The position numbers were made by a program, and so were the translations under genes. DNA of 64,000 nt from Diphasiastrum complanatum (lineage: Eukaryota; Streptophyta; Lycopodiopsida; Lycopodiales; Lycopodiaceae), in assembly GCA_029204225.1 (NCBI GenBank), contig CM055110.1, positions 33,439,874 to 33,503,873 of the forward strand, in the 5' to 3' direction. Below, in pieces: positions 32,465 through 44,930 of this stretch. The stretch's first letter is position 1. Every line of letters starts with the position of its first letter. The notes below the pieces were generated by a model that made no database searches, was not told the DNA's origin, and saw only the letters and a program-made list of their open reading frames with translations.

Positions 32465-35400
32465 ATGTCTTCAATGGGTTCATCCTTGTTGGAACCAAGT
32501 GAAAGATTGTCCACTTCAAACTATTCAATTTGGAAAATGAGGATGGAGTCCATCTTGATCCTTCAAGACGTGATGGACATAGTTCTTGGCCTTGAAGAAG
32601 AATCACAAGTTCTTCAAGAGGTTCAAAAATACAAAAAGAGAGCTAGGATGGCTCTCCACTACATTAAGATGAATGTCTCTAATGAGATATTGAGGGAGAT
32701 AGGTACTTGTACAACAGCCAAAGAAGCTTGGAATTGTCTCAAGACTATCTATGAGGCTAAGAATACCTCTAGGCTTCTCACTCTTAGAAATCAAATCTTT
32801 CAAATTAGCCAAAAGAGTGATGAGAGTGCATCTAGTTATGTTTTGAGAGTAAAAGATATTCATAGAGAATTTGCTTGTATTGGTGATGTCATCAATCAAA
32901 ATGAGCTAGTCCAAGTCATTCTCAATGGCTTGAGAAGTGAATTTGATAACCTTGTCCAATCCTATGCCATTAAGGAGGAGCTACCAGGTTTGGAGACTCT
33001 CCAAAGTGTGCTAATTTCAGAAGAATCAAGACAAGAGTACAAGCTCTTGAGGATGGACAAACTCTCTCTCACTCATAATGATGGCAAAGCTCTCTTTGCC
33101 AAGGATAAGCACAAAGGGAGGAGCAAGAACCAACATCAACAATTCTCAAGCAAGGACAAAGTCAAATCCAAAGACAAAGATGAGGAGGAAGATGATTCTT
33201 CTAATGCTTCATCATCCAAGCTCAAGAAGAAGAAGATTAAGTGCTTTTATTGTGGCAAGAAAGGCCATTATGCCACCAATTGCTTCAAGAAGAAGAATGA
33301 ACTCAAGCAAGACAACATTACCAATGAGAAGGAAGACACTATTGCAAGTGATGGAGAGGGATCTCTTATGGTCTCTAGTTTCTCATCTACTCCTTTAGGA
33401 TGGCCTATGGTATATTGATAGTGGAGCCTCTTCACATATGTGTAGCTCCAAGGACTCTTTCTCTTCTATTGCACCTTATGATGGAGTCGAGAAATCAATA
33501 TACTCTGCAAATGATTTTGAATGTCCTATTGAAGGCATAGGGAACATTCCCTTGAAGCTTGCATCCTCTAAAGTTCTTTCTCTCTCTAAAGTTCTCTATG
33601 TACCTAAACTTACTAAGAATCTTATTAGTGTTGGCCAACTGCTTGATAATGGCCTTGATGTTAAATTCAATGTTGATACTGGCACTATCAAAAAAAATGA
33701 TGAGATACTTGCATTAGGATCTAGATTTGAAGGAATCTATAAACTAGATCCAAATGAGTATGTGAATGCTTGTAATGTTGGTCTTGTGAACAAGCTCTCT
33801 ATGGAGGAATTATGGCATAGGAGGTTGGAATATCCCAACTACAAATGCACGCTCTCTATGATCAAAGAAGCCAAAGCTATTGGCTTGCCAAAGTCATTCT
33901 CCAAGAAGATCAAGCCTTGTGAGGCTTGTGCTACTGCTAAATCTCACAAAAAGCCATTTACAAGATCTTCTATCAAAAGCAAGCATCCTTTGGAGTCAAT
34001 CCACTCGGATGTGCATTTCTCATCAACTACAAGCAAGGGAGGAGCCACTTGTTTTGTTACTTTCATTAATGATTTCACAAGATTCACTTGGATATATCTT
34101 CTTGCTTCTAAATCTATGGTGTTTGATAAATTTCCTTATTTTCAAAGCTTATGTAGAGAAGCAATTCTCATTCAAAATTTAAGTTCATAGAAGTGATGGA
34201 GGTGGTGAATATATCTCCAATAAATTTCATGATTTTTGTAAGTTTGAAGGCATTAAAAGAGAGTTCTCTTGTGCCTACTCTCCATCTCAAAATGGAGTGG
34301 TCGAGAGAAAGAATAGATTTCTATGTGAATGTGCAAAATCTATGAGAGTTGAGGCATCTTTGCCCAAAGATTTTTGGGGAGAAGCCATTAATTGTGCAAA
34401 TTATCTGTGCAATAGGCTCCCACATATAGCTCTCGGAGGAAAGTCACCATATGAAATCTTATATTTGAAGAAGCCTAAGGTTGATCACCTTAGAGTTTTT
34501 GGATGCATATGCTGTGCCCATATTCTCTTGGAAACAAGGAAGAAGGAAGATCCTAGTGCATGCAAAGGGATCATGGTTGGATACTCATCCACCAAGAAGG
34601 CCTATAGAGTCTTTGTACTCTCTACTTCTCAAGTTATTGAAAGTAGAGATGTTGTCTTCCATGAAGATCAACACTCATCTTTTGAAGAGGCCGATATCAA
34701 GAAGTCTATGGATGCATCACCAATTGTTGATTTGAAGACAATCATGATGTGATGGGGTCGAGATTTGAAGAAGACTCTCCTCGGAGTTTCTCACCAAGAA
34801 GGTCCATGAGAGATAGATCCGAGCCTAAGAGGCTCTCATATGTTGACAAAGGCAAACAAGTGGATCTTGATTTCACTAATTATGTTTTTTATGTCTCTCA
34901 TGAAGAGCCAAAGAATGTACAAGAGGCACTCAATACCAAGGAGTGGTATGATGCCATGAAGCAAGAGTATGATGCATTGATCACCAACAATGCTTGGGAG
35001 CTTGTGGATCCTCCATCCAACAAGCATGTAATTGGTTGCAAGTGGGTATTTCGGATCAAGTTCAATCATGATGGCACCATCAACAAGCATAAAGCAAGAT
35101 TATGAGCCAAAGGATTTGCTCAAATCCATGGCCTTGATTATGAGGATACCTTTGCACCCGTTGCAAAGATGGTGACAATAAGAATTCTTATTTCTCTTGC
35201 TTGTTTCTTTAAGTGGAAGGTGTTCCAATTAGATGTATCCAATGCTTTTCTAAATGGTTATCTTGAGGAGGAGATCTATATGGAACAACCTCAAGGATTC
35301 ATCAAGGATGAGTCCAAAGTGTGCTTGCTCTTCAAAAGTCTTTATGGACTCAAGCAAGCACCAAGATCATGGAATTCAAGACTTGATTCTTTTCTTATCT

Positions 35401-36449
35401 CACTAGGATTTACTCTTAGTGACTATGATCCTTCCATGTATCTAAAGATTGTTGATAGCGATATTGTCATTCTTCTAATTTATGTTGATGACATTATTCT
35501 TTGTGGAAGTTGTATCAAGCTAGTTGATGAAACTAAGCTAGCACTTGGATGTGAGTTTAAAATGCAAGATCTAGGAGAGATACATTACATCCTAGGCCTA
35601 GAAACTGATTTTTATGAAAATCATGTCTTTATATGCCAATCTAGATATGCTCACTCTATGTTGAAAAAATTCCATATGGAAAATTCTAAGAGCATAGATA
35701 CTCCAATGGAGCAAATTGTAAAAGATCCTAATAAAGGTGATAAAAGATCCTTTGAGGACATCACACTTTTTAGGAGTCTTGTAGGCTCCTTGATTTGGCT
35801 TACCATTACTAGGCCCGATCTAAGTTTTTGTGTGCACAAATTGAGTCAATTTATGCAAGATCCTAAGATCCATCATTGGAAGATGGCCAAGAGGATTCTA
35901 AGATATGTATCTCCATCTTGTGATTATGGTCTACTTTATAAAAGTGAAGATCTATCCATTATTGGCTACTCGGATTCGGACTTTGCAAATGACAAGATGG
36001 ATCGAAAGTCTATTAGTGCATACACTATCTTTCTTGGAGGCAATCTAATATCTTGGCTTTTCAAAAAGCAAGATACTATATCTCTCTCTTCATGTGAGGC
36101 CGAGTACAAAGCACTCACTACAACTACCAAGGAGGTGCTTTGGATCAACAGGTTACTAATGGAGCTAAAGTGCATCAAGGAAGATGATCTACCAATGATC
36201 AAGTGTGATAACATCTCGGCCCAAGCTCTTGCCAATAATCTCATATTTCATGCAAGAAGCAAGCACATAGAAGTGGCACACCATTTTGTGAGAGAAAAGC
36301 TTATTGGAGGAGAAATCTATTGGGAGCATGTCAACTCGTCCTCTTGTATTGTCGATCTAATCACAAAGCCTTTGAGCAAAAGTGCTTTCATCAAGCATAG
36401 ATCTAATCTTGGAGTTATATCAAGATCAATGCTCAATCTTCATAGATAA
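32465..36449 (+). pseudogene. gag-pol of element D, multiple disabling changes
   Basis: Starts MSSMGSSLLEPSERL. Intact gag and zinc knuckle CFYCGKKGHYATNC. A deletion/frameshift before the protease (33395-33420), another near 34130 in the integrase, an altered HRRLEYPNYK (GH replaced), FINDF for FIDDF, the same TGATG frame break as C (34749-34752), and a TGA at 35103-35105 replacing a Cys codon in RT. YVDD is present in the last frame (35169-36449), which runs through RNase H. Confidence 0.92.
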
Positions 36450-36463
36450 TTTTTTAGGAAGAG

Positions 36464-37199
36464 TGTGAAGAATTGAAAAAGATTATCTATGTTAGATATA
36501 GGGGTCTTATGTTTTTTACATCAAGCACCTAGGTGTAGGATGTTGATAGGAACAAATTTGACATAGATGACAAATCATGCATTTCCACTTGTAATGCTAC
36601 TATTGAGCCAAAATAGAGTAAGAGACTAAACTCGTGCCAATTAGAGTGTAGTCAAGTGTAATGCCTTTGTTTGATGAATTCTAAGAGGTCCAATAGGATT
36701 TAGAGGTGAAACCATGTGACGTCCAATAGGAATTTGAGGTGTGCTTGAATATAGTCCAATAGAATTAAGAGGTGCATGGATCAATGGTCCAATAGGATTA
36801 AGAGGTGACAAAGTGTGGTCCAATCATAGTTAAGCATAGTGTTAGCTTGTGGATCTACTAGTATCATTGTACTCTTCATTTTGGATCTAATTGATTTGGT
36901 GATTATCTGGATTTTGAGTATTATTGGATTTCTATCTTTCTCTCTCTATCTGAGAGCTCATGATGGTTTTTCTCTCTCTACCCGAGGAGAGCAACTTGTT
37001 TTTACTTAGAATAATTTATGAATACTTCCCACACGTGTCAGTGAGAGTTGGAAGTGATTGAATGCATGTAGCAGTGTGTTTTTGCCATAGGTTCTAAGAT
37101 TGATCTTGAATCTCAATCTAGTCTTGATCTTGGTGCATCTACACACCTTAGGAAATCACAAGTACATGTTGTGGACAATCCACATGTGTGAAATCAACA
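36464..37199 (+). repeat. 3' LTR of element D
   Basis: 736 bp, TGTGAAGAATTG...AAATCAACA. CCAAT array intact. The terminal palindrome is mutated to CACATGTGTG. Confidence 0.93.
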
Positions 37200-37690
37200 A
37201 CAACAAGGTAGTCCTCAGAGGACCCCTACTAGTGCACATTCACATGTACCATCACAAAGGCCCTCACCCATACCATCATAGAGGCCTTCACCACATAGGT
37301 CCACTCCTCAGACCTCCACACCTCGCATTGCTAGGTCAGCACCACGTAAGTGACGCACCACCACCTGTTACAATGCCCCACTTGCTAGAGCCGATCCGAT
37401 ATTATACTATGACATTGATACGTCAAGGGCTATAGTTGAGGATGTTAAGGGGAAGGAGGTCCTAGCTTATATGAGAGAGCTCTATCATGGGGCATTTGAT
37501 AGGAATATGTTCAGAGACTAGAGGGTTGTCCCTATCACTGAGAAGCATCGGGTCATAGATGATTTAAAGAGACAATTCTCTAATCCCCTTGAGCACACCT
37601 TCAATGATAAAGTAATGATAGATAAGATGTGCATGCTCATGTTGATGAAAGCCAAGTTCACAAGAACACATATAGCAAATATCCATGCAC
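37200..37690 (+). pseudogene. Unrecognised decayed coding sequence
   Basis: The plus-frame translation from about 37388 reads smoothly (LYYDIDTSRAIVEDVKGKE, LAYMRELYHGAFDRNMFRD, stop, RVVPITEKHRVIDDLKRQF), preceded by a Pro/Ser/His-rich part with stops. The smooth amphipathic pattern suggests a former protein, possibly an accessory ORF of a transposon. I do not recognise a family. Confidence 0.4.
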
Positions 37691-38100
37691 AATACAAAGG
37701 AGGACGCGTGGGCAAAAAAAAATTCGCGTGGATATATCTATGGATTGGCATGGATATACGCGTGGATACGAGCACGTGGATTATCCACGCATGGATGTTC
37801 CACGCAAATGTCTTTTCCGGCAGCAGATCGGCCGGACGTCATGAAATTCAAAATGCATGAACTATCCACGCGTGGACTATCCACGCCAAGTCCGACTACT
37901 GGTAGTCGGGCAAACCTCCGACACCCGAAGCCGGAAATAGATACATTTGCAATCAAAAGATGTGCATTCAATAGACTATTCATGGATTAAAAATATATGC
38001 ATTCAAAAATTTTGCAAGAATGAAGTGATGCCAGAACATTATATTGATTGATTTAGAAACAAGTACATTGATGAGAGAATAAATTCTCTCTTCCTACATT
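37691..38100. other. Non-coding stretch with repeated CCACGCGTGG-like words
   Basis: 37720-37890 contains many TATCCACGC / GCGTGGAT words in both orientations (e.g. ACTATCCACGCGTGGACTAT), and its base composition is more GC-rich than its surroundings. Overlapping short open frames result from this and are not supported as genes. Confidence 0.5.
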
Positions 38101-38141
38101 GCCTTCTACAAGGCCTTACATTTAATCTAAGAACCTCTACT

Positions 38142-38510
38142 CATCATCACTTCTTCCCTCCTCGCCTCCTTCATCTTGTAGGTGTATGTTGGTGTCCACA
38201 TCTTCAAACTCCCCTTTGCTTTCATTCACATACTCTTTCACGTTCTCTTCCACATTTTCTTCCACATCACGAACACTTGAAGTTGTAAAGCCTCTCTACA
38301 AAATAGAATCAAAGATCTAATTAAATTGAGATTAAACTTATTTGTAAACCACAAAGTAAACAATCACAAAACAATAAAGGTTAAGAGTCTACGATTGGAA
38401 ACATTCCATGGGATTCCATAAAAGCCTTAAGGTCGACATATTCATGATCATAACCTTGCTTGTACTCCGCGGCGGTCATGTGTATTCCAAAATCACTAAC
38501 CTACATTCAA
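38142..38510 (-). pseudogene. Two possible exons of an unknown minus-strand gene
   Basis: Minus strand: about 38510-38385 reads VSDFGIHMTAAEYKQGYDHE then YVDLKAFMESHGMFPIV. After a possible GT..AG intron, 38302-38142 reads RGFTTSSVRDVEENVEENVK and ends in an acidic tail GGEEGRSDDE-stop. The acidic C-terminus and splice-like edges support a real exon pair. No family is recognised. The 5' part is missing. Confidence 0.4.
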
Positions 38511-38819
38511 CAAAAAAACATAGTTTAGCAATACAATATAGTTTAGCAATAAAAAAACATTAACAATCTCACTACAAAAATAGAATCATATTAAAAAAAG
38601 AAATTTGGGGATGAGTTTGAAAGAAGTCACGAGAAGAGTGGGGAGGGGTATGAAGATGGATCTAGAGAATTCTATTGAGATACAGAAGGGTTAGAGAGAG
38701 AGAGCAATGGATAATGTGAGTTGAGAAATAGAGCGATGGTAGAGAAAAAGGGGGAGACATCACTGGATTTCATTCTCACATTGTTCTACTACATAGCAGA
38801 ATGGAGGGCGATCATGGTG

Positions 38820-38842
38820 CCCCCCCCCCCCCCCCCCCCCCC

Positions 38843-38911
<69 letters not shown>
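38820..38911. repeat. Poly-C run joined to (CT)n
   Basis: About 24 consecutive C residues (38820-38843), one G, then (CT)n to 38911. A long homopolymer next to a dinucleotide tract is prone to length error in any assembly. Confidence 0.95.
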
Positions 38912-38915
<4 letters not shown>

Positions 38916-39409
38916 GAAATTGATGCGATTAGCTAGTTTTGCATGCAAAATTTGGCAATAGGCCAAAATGTTATGAAGAAGATATTAAACAAGGTAATCA
39001 ATATATCATGAAAAAGTTTGCCTTATGGAGGTGCTCAAACTCATAGGAGTGACACCTCAACTTTTAGCAGTTTGTCAAAATAGTTTATTGCTACCACAAT
39101 AGAGCTAAAAACATAGTTATTAATGTTACTGAGAGAAGTGATTATGTAACTTCAACTTATAGATGTATGTGAATTGAGATGTTTAGTTTTCCAATGTGAG
39201 CAAATTAATTAATGACAAAGTAGACACTATTAGTGACTAACATTCAAAATAAGTTTGGAATGCATTGTAGAACCTTTTTCTAAATTTCAATTCACAAGAA
39301 ACATGCCCTATTTATGGGCCTTCCATAAGTAGGGCATGGCCCATAAGTATTTAGGCCATGCCCCACTTATGGGTGCATTTGGGCCCTATGCACTCTTGAC
39401 ACAATACAT
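38912..39409. other. Unclassified sequence with clustered dyads
   Basis: No coding signal. 39300-39395 repeats CCATAAGTAGGGCATGG / CCATGCCCCACTTATGG-type words in both orientations, able to fold into several alternative hairpins. Ends at the LTR of element I. Confidence 0.5.
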
Positions 39410-40990
39410 TGTTGAGGGTATTTTCTATCAATAAATAAAATTAGTCAGAAATAGAAAATAAGTTGCAAAGGTTGTGGCATCTGCTAGAATAAGTAAGCCC
39501 GAATTTCTCTTACAGTTCATGACTTTCCGTGTTTAGTAGTGATTTTGAGTTTTCTACTGTCTTTGTGATAATATGCATGTGTGCCAGTTTGACGATACAC
39601 GTAGTGTAAGTTGGGACACACGTCCCGTAACGGGGACCGAACTGCCATGCAGTGGTACCTCACATTAAACTGTGTATATATTTCTTTCAGTCTCTTTTGT
39701 AAATATAGTTCAGAAGTGTTCTCTTGGGTCTGTGTGTGATCTCTCTTTACTGTTTATCTGATTGATGTCCGATTGCTTGCAAATTAGCTAACTATACTGC
39801 CAATAAGATCCTTGACATGGTATCAGAGCTTGAAAGTGGCGCAGTTCGATGTTAGCTGGAAGTCAAATTTTGGAAAAATTTGAAGAACTGTTTACGGTTA
39901 GTCAAGCAAGCAATCGTTTGCAGGTGCAGTTGAATTCAAGGCTTCAGAATAAGCTATTGGCTTGATCCAGGAGCAAAACTGAAAATTGCTAAATTTTTAA
40001 GTTGATTGGAGCAAACAGAGAGTTGTTGAGAAGAACAACTTGTTTGCATTCAACTGTGCATAAATTGTGAAGCCGAAAATCTCAAGAGAGTTCTTGCAGT
40101 AGGGCGACCTCAGTGGTGTAGGAGACTGCCAGAAAAATCTCAAAAAAGGATTGAGTAAATCTCAAGAAAGCTCCATCCTTTCTATAGCTAGGGTTTTCAT
40201 GTACAAAATCGTGGATCTTTCTCCACACAGACTATGGTTCAGTGCTGTGAATGCATGGAGAGGGGCGCCCTAGCAAGTAGAATGTGCTCACAAATGGCCG
40301 TGAGCAGCTGTGGAGTAATCTGAGTGCTGAATTAGTTGGTAGAGAGGCGTGGAGGAAAAACTTGGTGGCAGCCATAGCTGGCCAAGTGAGGAGAAGAAGC
40401 CGTGAAGAGAGAATGGCCGTGGAGGAGAACTCACGCGCAGCAAGAAGGAGGTCGACTTAGTGTAAATAAGTCTATAGCGGCTTTAGGAGTGTTGTTTGGC
40501 ACACATGAACAAGTTCGACGGATAAGATCAATCTCCACAAGGATCGACGGATAAGATCAATTTGATCTGGGCCACAAGATGAAAACCCATCGTTGGATAT
40601 GGGTGAAGTGGACCCTGAAAAGGTTTGAAAGGCAAAATGGACTTCAATTTCATTAAAAAAATTTAAGTTGAGAGGGACCCTGAAGTTCAAATTTGTTTGA
40701 AAAAGAGATTTGCTTCAAAGTGAAGAAACAGTGTGTTTTCTTCAAGAGCCTTTAACTTTTGGTCTAAAGCTCCGTTTAAGGCCATCCAAAAGCCAAAATC
40801 CTCCAAATTAAGGGCATAAAAGGATTGTAGCGATAATGAAGATCAAGACACAACATTTGCGACAACATTAGCATCGCAACATTCCATTGTTCATACACAT
40901 TGGTACGTGGACTCATGAGCAACGAGACACATGACTGGCAACAAATCATGGTTCAAAAATTTGGAGCTTCCACAAATTTCAAAGTTTTCT
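39410..40990 (+). mobile_element. Ty1/copia relic I: LTR, primer site, leader and protease stub
   Basis: A probable LTR of about 408 bp (39410-39817, TGTTGAGGG...CCTTGACA) is followed by TGGTATCAGAGC (39818). Leader continues to about 40810. Then a protease remnant at about 40890-40990 reads HWYVDS-stop-ATRHMTGNKSWFKNLE, the copia DSGAT site with the Gly codon turned into TGA. gag is missing and nothing follows the protease. The LTR start is uncertain because there is no second LTR. Confidence 0.7.
39818..39829 (+). promoter_or_regulatory. Primer-binding site (tRNA-Met), relic I
   Basis: TGGTATCAGAGC directly after CCTTGACA. Confidence 0.88.
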
Positions 40991-41135
40991 ATATTGCATT
41001 TTTATTTTTTAGTTAATTTGAACTACGTTACGTAGATTTCAAATCTGTGCATTTTGATTGGGCCTAATGACGGTCGAAACTAAAGAAAAAAATAAAAGTA
41101 TCTTTACAAAGGGTCTTTTTGATATTGAGAACTCC
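40990..41135. repeat. Dispersed repeat, inverted copy of 13768-13920
   Basis: About 145 bp, reverse-complement match with the 13.8-kb region. Adjoins the third family G copy here. Confidence 0.8.
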
Positions 41136-41672
41136 TCTAATGGTGTTCTAATGTGTAATTAAAAAACAATATTTGGTGACTAGCGGCTTCTGAGTAAATT
41201 TTTTCTATAAAATATTATGAATCATACTTTTATTTTCATGTATAATTTGTAAGTAAAATTAAACTTGTAGATATCGTAAGTGAATTCTCATTAGCTTCCT
41301 CGAAAGTAAAGTTACCTTGGTTAAGATCGTCACTTGATCTTTTTTTCTCTTGAAACATTCACTTCCAAAATTTTTGCAATAAAAGCATTTCATCTTTGAT
41401 TTTCCCCTCTTGCCTTGATTAAAAGGAAGTATTGTCTTCTTCGTTTAATTTGAACCTATGATTGCCATCTCCTCTTGCATTTGCCTTTGACCTTGATGAA
41501 AAATTCTCCATTATTTGATGATCTAAGAAGAGGTGGCAATCTCCTCTTCGACCATCAAAAACCCTAATCTAGTATTTCAAAAACACTAAGTGTTTAAAGA
41601 CAGATCTTTTTGACACAAATATAGTATAGTCAAACTTATACCTTGAGGAAGAATTCTTCATTATCAGTTTTG

Positions 41673-41710
41673 ATGGTCGAAGAGGAGGTGGCAATCTCCT
41701 CTTCGACCAT
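41673..41710. repeat. Perfect 15-bp stem hairpin, 8-nt loop
   Basis: ATGGTCGAAGAGGAG, loop GTGGCAAT, CTCCTCTTCGACCAT. A perfect inverted repeat conserved in all three G copies with few changes. Confidence 0.92.
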
Positions 41711-42543
41711 AAGAAATGCTAATCTAATGTTTCAAGAACCCTAAGTGTCTAAAGATAGACTTTTTGACACAAATATAGTAGTCAAACTGATACCAAACAA
41801 AATCCTAATTAAATATGATCTTAGATCTTTGAATGAGTGATATAAAATAGTCCATAAGACTTCAAAATAATAGGTATAGTAGATGATCAAGCCGTCTTTT
41901 TGGGTTGATTCATCTAACCAAGTAATATACTGCACAATCTTGATGAGAGTGCAGAAAAAATAAACTCTCTCTCTCTCTCTGACAAATTCTAGCTTGGTTG
42001 TATGTAATTTTTTGATGTACTTTGTAATTCACATGTGTGAATCCATGTTGCCATGTGTGAAGGCTATCCTAGATATGCTAGATCTCATTCATAGGGTTAG
42101 TTAGGTTTGTTTCGTCATGATTCCTAAGTTATAGGACCAAACTCCTTAAATCATGGAGGTACTTGATCAAGCTAACCATCCATACCTCTAGGGTTAGGTA
42201 AGATTGACATATTAGGGCAAAAAATGTCGATTAGTCTCCTTATTACATGTTAGATTTTCACCTAACTTCAAAGGAGAAGAGCCTTATTGTACACTTTGTA
42301 AACTAAACTTGACTACTTTCAAAATATGATACCAAACTATATTGGAGGCAATACCACACACGTGTGGGGTTGGATTTGCATGTTTGATCATTTTTTTTTA
42401 TTGCTCTTGATTGTGTGATGCAAAGTTGCTAATCTAGAAGAGATTGATGACTAGTTTTGTGATAGCTTGGTGTTTCAATCAATCAATCACGATCAGAGTC
42501 TTTTATAGGCTCATTTATGGTCTTTAGTACTGTACTTTCAACA

Positions 42544-42556
42544 TGGTATCAGAGCC
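42544..42556 (+). promoter_or_regulatory. Primer-binding site (tRNA-Met), family G third copy
   Basis: TGGTATCAGAGCC right after the LTR end TTTCAACA. Confidence 0.9.
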
Positions 42557-43559
42557 ATATACAAGAGGATAATTAATGATCAAAGCACCATCCTTTTTTA
42601 GCAAGTTTATTGCTAGAAAACTAGTCTTGTGAGAGCGAGTTCAAATCAAGTTTTAGTGTGAAGTTCTGTGATATAACCTTGGTGAGGGTTAGTAGCTGTA
42701 CTTCCCACACGTGTGGGCACCTCTGTACTTGCATTTAACTTCACTTTTTCATAAGGTCCAAACAATTATATCTGAAGAATCTTGATGGGGCTTTTGGTGC
42801 CAATTCAAGGAAAAGCATCAAAGGTTTTTTTGCCATCAATGAGATTTGACTTAGTGTCATGAAATCTAATTAATTGAGTCTGTGTTCAAGCCCTTTAAAT
42901 TTTTTTAACAGGTCTTGAAGAACCATCAAGAAGAGGGAGAGATATTTAGTCATTTTTTTGTCCAAATCTTCCTAAAATTGATTAGATTTGATTCTTTTTT
43001 TATTCAAACTCATTTTATCTCCATTCTATCTTTGTGAGGGAGTGTGAGGGCCATGATTAGAAGTCAATAGAAGGGCTAGAAATCAAACTTGAGAAGATCA
43101 AAATCAAGTCAAATCTTTGTGAGTTTCTAGATTCAAATGAACTTCAATTTTCTTGAGCAATTTTTTTTTTTGTAGAATCCTTTTTAAGAGTTCTTTTGAA
43201 TCAAGATCAAGAGCATCATGCCACTTGTGTCTTTGTGAACATCAAGTGAGAGAAAAGATCGCAGACCTCAGTACACACCATGAAGTATGCCTCGAAAGGA
43301 GATCCTCGATAATTGCCTCGGTAATCGAGGCTTTTCATCTCATTTCTATAAATAGATAAAATTAGTTAGAAATAGAAAATAAGCTGCAAGGGTTGTGGCA
43401 TCCTACGTGCGTAAATCCATCACCCAATGAGCACTTGTAAAATATTATTTTTGAAAGTAACTAGGCCTGGGCCATGTTAATAAAATAATGTAAAAGGACC
43501 CAAAGTCTAAGTTAAATAAGTTTTGTTAAGTTCTAATTAGAAATCAATGTCAAAATGGT

Positions 43560-44930
43560 GCTACGGTTATAGACATTGCTAGAAAAATTGCCCAATTAGA
43601 CCTGGAACAAGTGTACCCTTGAATCTAGTCTCAGGACAACCTATAGCAGTTCCAGGAAGGAAGCCATAGGAAAAGTACAATGTCCATATTTCTATGCTGG
43701 CAGTTACACGAGCACATTGAACGTAAGGTAGTGGCTCCATCTACAACGTCATCAATATTAATGGCCGACGATCAACCCAAAGCAGAGGACCATATCCTAA
43801 TCTGAGGGAGGAAGGATGACAATATTAAAAGATATGCCATTGGATATAAGATGCACAGGTAGAGGAAGCAGCGCAAGTAAAGGAAAAAATTGCAGCACCT
43901 CTACCATCAGAAATACCAGCACCACCAGTCGACTCCCCATTGCGATAAGATCAAGACGATTGTTTGCATCATCAAGAAGTACTATTTCACATGGGTGAGC
44001 CTGAGATTCCACAATCGGGAGTGCTTGCAAGTCTATTAGCTAGCTGCATGGACATGTCCTTCGGAGAACTCTTGCAGATGGCACCACAACCTAAAAGCAT
44101 TATAACAGATTGGCTCAAGTCAGAGTCTGAATGAACCATGAAGGAGCCCTTATACTGTGCAGGCTACAAAGGAACCAGCAATGGCCTCCATATTGGGGTA
44201 GCATGGGAAGTGAAGAGCACAACATCACCCTGCCAATCAAGCAGAAAAGATTTGAGGACGAAGCAACAATGGTAGATGGAGGATCAAGTGTAAATTTGAT
44301 CTCCACTACTTTGTATGAAAAATGGGGTTTGCAAAGAATGAAACCAGCAAAGTTTGTCAGCAAATTAGCAGATCAATCCTGTGTAGAACCAAAAGTTGTA
44401 GTGGATGACATTCTGGTAACAATAGTGGGAATGCAGTTTGTAATCACTTTCATGGTGATGGAAATAGTAGAGTTCCCTTCTGCATACTGTGTTTTACTAG
44501 GAAGACCTTGGTTGAGGATTGCACAAGTGAATCACAACTAGGGAACCGAAAAACTCACCTTCGAAAATAGAGAGCAGGCTATAAAGGTTGATCCAACCAC
44601 ATGGGCAGTGAAACCGATTACATCGAAAGCTGATGATGGATCGTCCACCACTCATCACTCAATTGGCTATAGTTGATTGTATGGGTAGGCATACTTGTCA
44701 ACCAGATTCATATCCAAAACCTAGCACATCTTCACACAAGTATTACACCTTGGACACACCAATTAGTTTTGGGGTGAATATGATCAATGTAGCATGGCTG
44801 TCCGTGAGAACTACTGAGAACCTTGTGGACAATGATTTAGCTCCTTGGCAGCATGCTTTTACCTACAACGTGCACGAGCCTAACTCTAAAGACTTGTCCA
44901 ACCTGGAAAAGGTGCTAAACCAACATAACG
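43560..44930 (+). pseudogene. Ty3/gypsy gag-protease fragment
   Basis: Broken gag end (DCLHHQEVLFHMGEPEIPQS) is followed by protease: 44131-44541 reads DEATMVDGGSSVNLISTTLY, then QSCVEPKVVVDDI and a YCVLLGRPWLR block, typical of gypsy protease. A further frame to about 44930 (44633 onward) fits the linker before RT, which is absent. It ends against the CACTA transposase. Same family as 5890-6600 (minus). Confidence 0.82.

Larger units (their letters stand above)
31086..37199 (+). mobile_element. Ty1/copia element D, 5'-truncated and decayed
   Basis: Same family as C. The 5' LTR (31086-31710) lacks its first 120 bp or so, and CACTA subterminal sequence stands in their place. The 3' LTR is complete (36464-37199, 736 bp). 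The primer site carries a change (TGGTATCAAAGC at 31711). gag-pol has several disabling changes. The 5' target duplication is lost. Confidence 0.93.
41136..43430 (+). mobile_element. Family G, third copy (plus strand)
   Basis: Same order as the units at 15-18.7 kb: antisense gag zinc-knuckle fragment (about 41330-41490, minus), hairpin region, LTR ending TTTCAACA at 42543, primer site TGGTATCAGAGCC at 42544, and a leader of about 890 bp with no coding frame. The LTR start is not resolved. The palindrome CACACGTGTG is present in the LTR (42357-42366) and in the leader (42706-42715). Confidence 0.78.

Noticed and set aside
37615-37990. Three overlapping open frames near 37.6-38 kb
   Set aside because: They come from the GC-rich CCACGCGTGG-type patch; overlapping frames with no conserved start or domain.
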